In this document: in pieces, positions 6,295-9,844 of the stretch | How the letters are laid out: the number at the start of each line of letters is the position of its first letter | Position numbering within the stretch: position 1 is the stretch's first letter | Assembly (NCBI GenBank): GCA_005786915.1 | Contig: SYCM01000064.1 | Span: forward strand, 1 to 9,844 | Length of the DNA: 9,844 nt | Source of the DNA: Bacteroidota bacterium | GTDB lineage: Bacteria > Bacteroidota > Bacteroidia > Flavobacteriales > Schleiferiaceae | Direction: 5' to 3' | The notes under the pieces: model-generated | Seen by the model: the letters and a program-made list of their open reading frames with translations, nothing else | The model's database searches: none | What the model was told of the DNA's origin: nothing | Program-made: the position numbers and the translations under genes

Positions 6295-6305
6295 GCTTGT
6301 TGCTC

Positions 6306-8315
6306 ATGTCTAGCAAATTGAATTCTCGCATTCCCGAAGGGCCCATCGCAGAAAAGTGGACCAAGCACAAGGGCACGATTCCGCTGGTTAGCCCCGCCAA
6401 CAAGCGCCGCATCGACGTCATCGTCGTCGGAACTGGGCTCGCCGGCTCGTCGGCGGCCGCCTCCCTTGCCGAGTTGGGCTACAACGTCAAGGCCTTCTGT
6501 TTTCAGGATTCGCCTCGCCGCGCGCACTCGATTGCCGCGCAAGGCGGAATCAACGCCGCCAAAAACTACCAAAACGACGGAGACTCGGTATTCCGCCTCT
6601 TTTACGACACCGTGAAGGGTGGCGACTACCGCAGCCGCGAGGCCAACGTGCACCGCCTCGCTGAAGTGTCGTCCAGCATCATCGACCAGTGTGTAGCCCA
6701 AGGGGTTCCGTTTGCCCGTGACTACGGCGGCCTGCTCGACAACCGCTCGTTCGGCGGGGTGCAGGTGAGCCGCACCTTCTACGCCAAAGGACAAACGGGC
6801 CAGCAACTGCTGCTCGGAGCCTACTCCGCCCTCGAGCGTCAGGTAGCCAAGGGCCGCGTGAAAATGTACGCCCGCCACGAAATGGTGGACCTCGTCGTCG
6901 TCGACGGCAAGGCCCGCGGAATCATCGCCCGCAACCTCGTGACCGGCGAACTCGAGCGCCACAGCGCCCACGCCGTGATCATCGCGTCGGGCGGATACGG
7001 CAACGTGTTCTACTTGAGCACCAACGCCATGGGATCGAACGTGACCGCCGCCTGGAAGGCCCACAAAAAGGGCGCCTTCTTTGCCAACCCCTGCTTCACG
7101 CAAATTCACCCCACCTGCATTCCGGTGAGTGGCGAATCGCAGTCCAAGCTCACGCTGATGTCCGAATCGCTCCGCAACGACGGCCGCATTTGGGTGCCCG
7201 CCGAGCTCGAGGACGCCAAAGCCATCCGCGAGGGCCGCTTGAAGCCCACCGACCTCCCCGAAGAGAAGCGCGACTACTACCTCGAGCGCCGCTATCCGGC
7301 GTTCGGCAACCTGGTTCCGCGCGACGTCGCCTCACGTGCCGCCAAGGAGCGCTGCGACGCCGGCTACGGAGTCAATAAGACCGGCGAGGCCGTCTACCTC
7401 GACTTCTCGGCCGCCATCATGCGCTACGGCAAGGAACAAGCCAACCTCAAGGGCATGCCCAATGCTTCGGAGGCCGAAATCCGCGCTTTGGGAACCAAGG
7501 TGGTGGAGTCGAAGTACGGCAACCTCTTCCAGATGTACGAGAAGATTACCGACGAGAATCCGTACGTGACCCCGATGAAGATTTACCCCGCCGTGCACTA
7601 CACTATGGGCGGACTATGGGTCGACTACAACTTGATGTCGACGGTACCCGGACTCTTTGTGGCCGGCGAAGCCAACTTCTCGGACCACGGCGCCAACCGC
7701 CTCGGCGCTTCGGCCCTAATGCAGGGATTGGCCGACGGCTACTTCGTGCTTCCGTACACCGTCGGAACCTTTTTAGCCGACGACATCCGCACGGGACCGA
7801 TTTCGACCGACCTCCCCGAATTTGTGGAAGCCGAAAAAGCGGCGCGCGCACGCTTCGAAGGCTTTCTCAAAGCCAAAGGCTCAACCCCCGTGGAGGTATT
7901 CCACCGCCGACTGGGCAAAATTGTGTGGGACAAGATCGGCATGGCCCGCAACGAGGCCGGACTCAAGACCGCGATTGCCGAAATCCGCGCCCTACGCGAA
8001 GAATTTTACCGCGACGTCAAAGTCCTGGGTGGGATGTTTGAGATGAACCCCGAACTCGACAAAGCCAACCGCGTAGCCGACTTCATGGAACTCGCCGAAC
8101 TCATGGCCCTCGACGCGCTTACCCGCGAAGAGTCCTGCGGCGGACACTTCCGCGAAGAATACCAGTCTGAAGACGGCGAAGCCCTTCGCCAAGACGACGC
8201 GTTCGCCTTTGTTTCGGCCTGGGAATTCACCGACAACGACCCCGGAAAAGCCACGCTGCACAAAGAAGACCTGGTGTTTGAAAACGTTAAACTCGTAACC
8301 CGCTCCTACAAGTAA
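6306..8315 (+). CDS. sdhA: Succinate dehydrogenase/fumarate reductase flavoprotein subunit
   Basis: The 669-residue catalytic subunit of complex II oxidises succinate to fumarate on covalently bound FAD. The dinucleotide-binding motif VVGTGLAGSSAA lies at 40-51. The covalent-FAD histidine is His74 in AHSIAAQGGINAA. Substrate-site residues are seen at His268 (QIHPT), Arg339 (VPRDVASR) and His431 (VHYTMGG), and the FAD-binding FVAGEANFSDHGANRLG spans 451-467. The C-terminal helical domain covers roughly 520-669. The ATG at 6306 is chosen: the frame stays open upstream to 6090, but that would overlap most of the last third of sdhC and adds a non-conserved Arg/Pro-rich stretch. The stop overlaps the sdhB start by one base (TAATG), implying coupled translation. 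Confidence 0.96.
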   Translation: MSSKLNSRIPEGPIAEKWTKHKGTIPLVSPANKRRIDVIVVGTGLAGSSAAASLAELGYNVKAFCFQDSPRRAHSIAAQGGINAAKNYQNDGDSVFRLFYDTVKGGDYRSREANVHRLAEVSSSIIDQCVAQGVPFARDYGGLLDNRSFGGVQVSRTFYAKGQTGQQLLLGAYSALERQVAKGRVKMYARHEMVDLVVVDGKARGIIARNLVTGELERHSAHAVIIASGGYGNVFYLSTNAMGSNVTAAWKAHKKGAFFANPCFTQIHPTCIPVSGESQSKLTLMSESLRNDGRIWVPAELEDAKAIREGRLKPTDLPEEKRDYYLERRYPAFGNLVPRDVASRAAKERCDAGYGVNKTGEAVYLDFSAAIMRYGKEQANLKGMPNASEAEIRALGTKVVESKYGNLFQMYEKITDENPYVTPMKIYPAVHYTMGGLWVDYNLMSTVPGLFVAGEANFSDHGANRLGASALMQGLADGYFVLPYTVGTFLADDIRTGPISTDLPEFVEAEKAARARFEGFLKAKGSTPVEVFHRRLGKIVWDKIGMARNEAGLKTAIAEIRALREEFYRDVKVLGGMFEMNPELDKANRVADFMELAELMALDALTREESCGGHFREEYQSEDGEALRQDDAFAFVSAWEFTDNDPGKATLHKEDLVFENVKLVTRSYK

Positions 8316-9061
8316 TGAACCTCACGCTCAAAGTGTGGCGTCAAAAGAACGCCCAAGACCAAGGCTCGTTTGCCACCTACGCGGTGCGCGACATTTCGCC
8401 CGACATGTCGTTCCTCGAAATGATGGACGTGCTCAACGAGCAGCTCATTGCCCAAGGCGTCGAGTCGGTGGTTTTTGACCACGACTGCCGCGAAGGCATC
8501 TGCGGCATGTGCTCCATGTTCATCAACGGCGAGGCCCACGGCCCCGACCGCGGCGTAACTACCTGCCAGCTGCACATGCGCAAGTTCAAGGACGGAGACA
8601 CCATCACCGTGGAGCCGTGGCGCGCCAAAGCCTTCCCGGTGGTGCGCGACCTCATGGTCGACCGCAGCGCCTTTGACCGCATCATCCAAGCGGGCGGATA
8701 CGTTTCGGTGAACACCATGGGCAATTTGCCCGACGCCAACGCTACGCCCATCGAGAAGCACGATGCCGACGCCGCCTTTGACGCGGCCACGTGCATCGGG
8801 TGCGGAGCCTGCGTCGCAACCTGCAAAAACGCCTCGGCGATGCTGTTTGTCAGCGCCAAAGTGAGCCAGTTTGCCCTGCTTCCGCAAGGCCAAGTCGAGG
8901 CCGCCGACCGCGTGCGCAACATGGTGCACCAAATGGACCTCGAGGGCTTTGGAAACTGCACCAACACCGGAGCATGTGAGGTCGAGTGCCCCAAGGGGAT
9001 TTCGATTGAGAACATTGCCCGCATGAACCGCGAATACCTAAAAGCTTCCATTACTGCCTAA
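8315..9061 (+). CDS. sdhB: Succinate dehydrogenase/fumarate reductase iron-sulfur subunit
   Basis: The 248-residue electron-transfer subunit links SdhA to the cytochrome b. The N-terminal ferredoxin domain carries the [2Fe-2S] ligands Cys58, Cys63, Cys66 (CREGICGMC) and Cys84. The C-terminal domain carries CIGCGACVATC (Cys160, 163, 166, 170) and CTNTGACEVECP (Cys215, 221, 225), which together hold the [4Fe-4S] and [3Fe-4S] clusters. All ligands are intact. It is the last gene of sdhCAB. No intrinsic terminator with a T tract directly follows, so some transcription may run into the lipoprotein gene 54 bp downstream. Confidence 0.96.
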   Translation: MNLTLKVWRQKNAQDQGSFATYAVRDISPDMSFLEMMDVLNEQLIAQGVESVVFDHDCREGICGMCSMFINGEAHGPDRGVTTCQLHMRKFKDGDTITVEPWRAKAFPVVRDLMVDRSAFDRIIQAGGYVSVNTMGNLPDANATPIEKHDADAAFDAATCIGCGACVATCKNASAMLFVSAKVSQFALLPQGQVEAADRVRNMVHQMDLEGFGNCTNTGACEVECPKGISIENIARMNREYLKASITA

Positions 9062-9070
9062 TTTTGCCTT

Positions 9071-9095
9071 GCATGGCACGGGCTTTGCCCCATGC
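9071..9095 (+). promoter_or_regulatory. Intergenic hairpin between sdhB and the lipoprotein gene
   Basis: GCATG (9071-9075) pairs with CATGC (9091-9095), and GGGC (9080-9083) pairs with GCCC (9087-9090) across a TTT loop, leaving a four-base bulge. The stem is GC-rich but no T tract follows on either strand, so it is not a standard terminator. It could protect the sdh mRNA 3' end or lower read-through into the next gene. The alternative ATG at 9092 would be buried in it. Confidence 0.4.
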
Positions 9096-9115
9096 CGCGC
9101 AACAAACGAACTACG

Positions 9116-9619
9116 ATGACTAAACAGCTTTTCTTTGCCCTTGCCGCGGTTGCCGCGCTGGCCTCGTGCCGCCCTGACCCCACGCTCGACGAGCGCTTGG
9201 CCGGAACCTGGAACCTCAGCGACCTGAACATGTCGGGAACCATCCCCTCTCCGCTCGGCGCCATTCCAATCACCATTACTGACTCGCTGATTCGCCCAGA
9301 CAACTTTATGGATTTGGCCATCAACGAAGACGAGACCCAAACCATTTACTGGAACATGGACGTGCGCGGATTGATCACGTCTCCAGTCCTTGGAGCGTTT
9401 GGAGCCGACATTCAGGATACCATTAACGGAACATGGTACGCCGTTGATGGCGGAGGCGTTACACCTGACTCGCTCTTCATCACAGCTGACGGTGAAAAGA
9501 CCGGTTATGAAATCCTGAGCTTCTTGGAGACCAGCTTGCGTCTACGTAGTGTCCAGACCATCGTCGATCCAGACCTTGGTTCGCAGACCTTTACTCAAGA
9601 AGTAACGTTCATTAAGTAA
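9116..9619 (+). CDS. Small lipoprotein, lipocalin-like N-terminus
   Basis: The protein has 167 residues. MTKQLFFALAAVAALASC is a lipoprotein signal peptide with lipobox L15-A16-S17-C18, so Cys18 is lipidated. No acidic K-D/E-type surface-export motif follows the Cys (it reads RPDPT), so a periplasm-facing anchor is the default guess. The mature part begins DERLAGTWNLSDL, recalling the start of lipocalin-like domains in Bacteroidetes lipoproteins, and is then rich in Thr/Asp/Gly with beta-strand-like stretches ending EVTFIK. The ATG at 9116 is preferred to the in-frame ATG at 9092, which would add PRNKRTT before the signal peptide and lies inside a stable hairpin. No function can be assigned. 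It lies on the sdh strand and ends at a strong terminator. Confidence 0.8.
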   Translation: MTKQLFFALAAVAALASCRPDPTLDERLAGTWNLSDLNMSGTIPSPLGAIPITITDSLIRPDNFMDLAINEDETQTIYWNMDVRGLITSPVLGAFGADIQDTINGTWYAVDGGGVTPDSLFITADGEKTGYEILSFLETSLRLRSVQTIVDPDLGSQTFTQEVTFIK

Positions 9620-9635
9620 GTGAATCGACCCAACG

Positions 9636-9670
9636 AAAAAGCCCGGGGCTCGCGCCTCGGGCTTTTTTTT
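9636..9670. terminator. Bidirectional intrinsic terminator
   Basis: AAAAAGCCCGGGGC (9636-9649) pairs with GCCTCGGGCTTTTT (9654-9667) through one G-T pair around a TCGC tetraloop. Eight T residues (9663-9670) follow on the plus strand. The five A residues at 9636-9640 give a U tract when read leftward. It therefore serves both the lipoprotein gene and the converging gene that ends at 9686. Confidence 0.93.
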
Positions 9671-9685
9671 GTGGTCTCGGTATGC

Positions 9686-9844
9686 TTACGCGCTGAACGC
9701 CTTCCACCCTTGGGCGGTGAGCGGAACGTGGGTTCCGCTTTGGTTGACGAGGTAGGCCCCGTCTGAGGCGGTCATGTGGCCGATTGGCGTCATACTTGGG
9801 TTGCCCTTGATCTTGTCGTAGTCCGCCAAAGAGACAGTGAACAC
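9686..9844 (-). CDS. C-terminal part of a leftward gene (partial)
   Basis: The minus-strand frame is open for 52 codons from the window edge to a TAA at 9686-9688. It ends with residues such as DGAYLVNQSGTHVPLTAQGWKAFSA. No stop interrupts it, the composition looks like a soluble protein, and the bidirectional terminator lies 15 bp beyond the stop, as expected for a convergent gene. The start lies outside the window and I do not recognise the family. Confidence 0.6.
   Translation of the reverse strand: MFTVSLADYDKIKGNPSMTPIGHMTASDGAYLVNQSGTHVPLTAQGWKAFSA

Noticed and set aside
6090..6305. N-terminal extension of SdhA by 72 codons overlapping sdhC
   Set aside because: The extension is Arg/Pro-rich shadow sequence of sdhC, and the family start fits the ATG at 6306, 11 bp after the sdhC stop.
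6291..7109. A 272-codon minus-strand frame opposite sdhA
   Set aside because: It is a shadow of the conserved sdhA coding frame and has no motifs of its own.

Overview
The window looks like chromosomal DNA of a member of the Bacteroidota, probably a GC-rich Flavobacteriales-type marine or aquatic lineage. The evidence is a single-subunit cytochrome b / SdhA / SdhB succinate dehydrogenase operon of the Bacteroidetes type, a TTG...TAnnTTTG promoter in front of it, start codons without Shine-Dalgarno sequences, and secreted proteins with Bacteroidetes-like signal peptides. The lineage is inferred from protein style. I see no mobile element, CRISPR array, tRNA or rRNA.

Layout. Positions 1-43 hold the tail of a rightward gene. 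Positions 99-701 encode a small outer-membrane beta-barrel-like protein, followed by an AT-rich stretch and a strong intrinsic terminator (824-854). A leftward block follows. It contains an aldehyde dehydrogenase of the 2-aminomuconic/2-hydroxymuconic semialdehyde type (934-2373), translationally coupled to an atypical short-chain dehydrogenase without the usual Tyr/Lys pair (2370-3158). After a 216-bp gap come a SAM-dependent methyltransferase (3375-4220) and a Xaa-Pro aminopeptidase (4236-5534), which form a second leftward unit. From a divergent promoter region (5535-5619) the rightward sdhC-sdhA-sdhB operon runs to 9061. A small lipoprotein gene (9116-9619), a bidirectional terminator (9636-9670) and the 3' end of a leftward gene (9686-9844) complete the window.

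How the genes relate. sdhCAB encodes respiratory complex II. The dehydrogenase pair is suggestive of the 2-aminomuconate branch of tryptophan/kynurenine breakdown, but the rest of that pathway is not in the window. The aminopeptidase acts in peptide turnover, and the methyltransferase has no evident substrate.

The main non-gene signal is a family of degenerate 7-8 bp periodic repeats (TTTCTGG / TTTCTAG / NNNNTTGG units) at three junctions of the leftward block: 858-933, 3174-3377 and 4222-4238. In each case the repeat abuts or includes a stop codon. At 3174-3377 it forms a clear inverted pair around an AT-rich core. No such array occurs at the sdh junctions. I did not find an obviously new multi-gene system. 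The repeats and the catalytically atypical dehydrogenase are the most unusual items.
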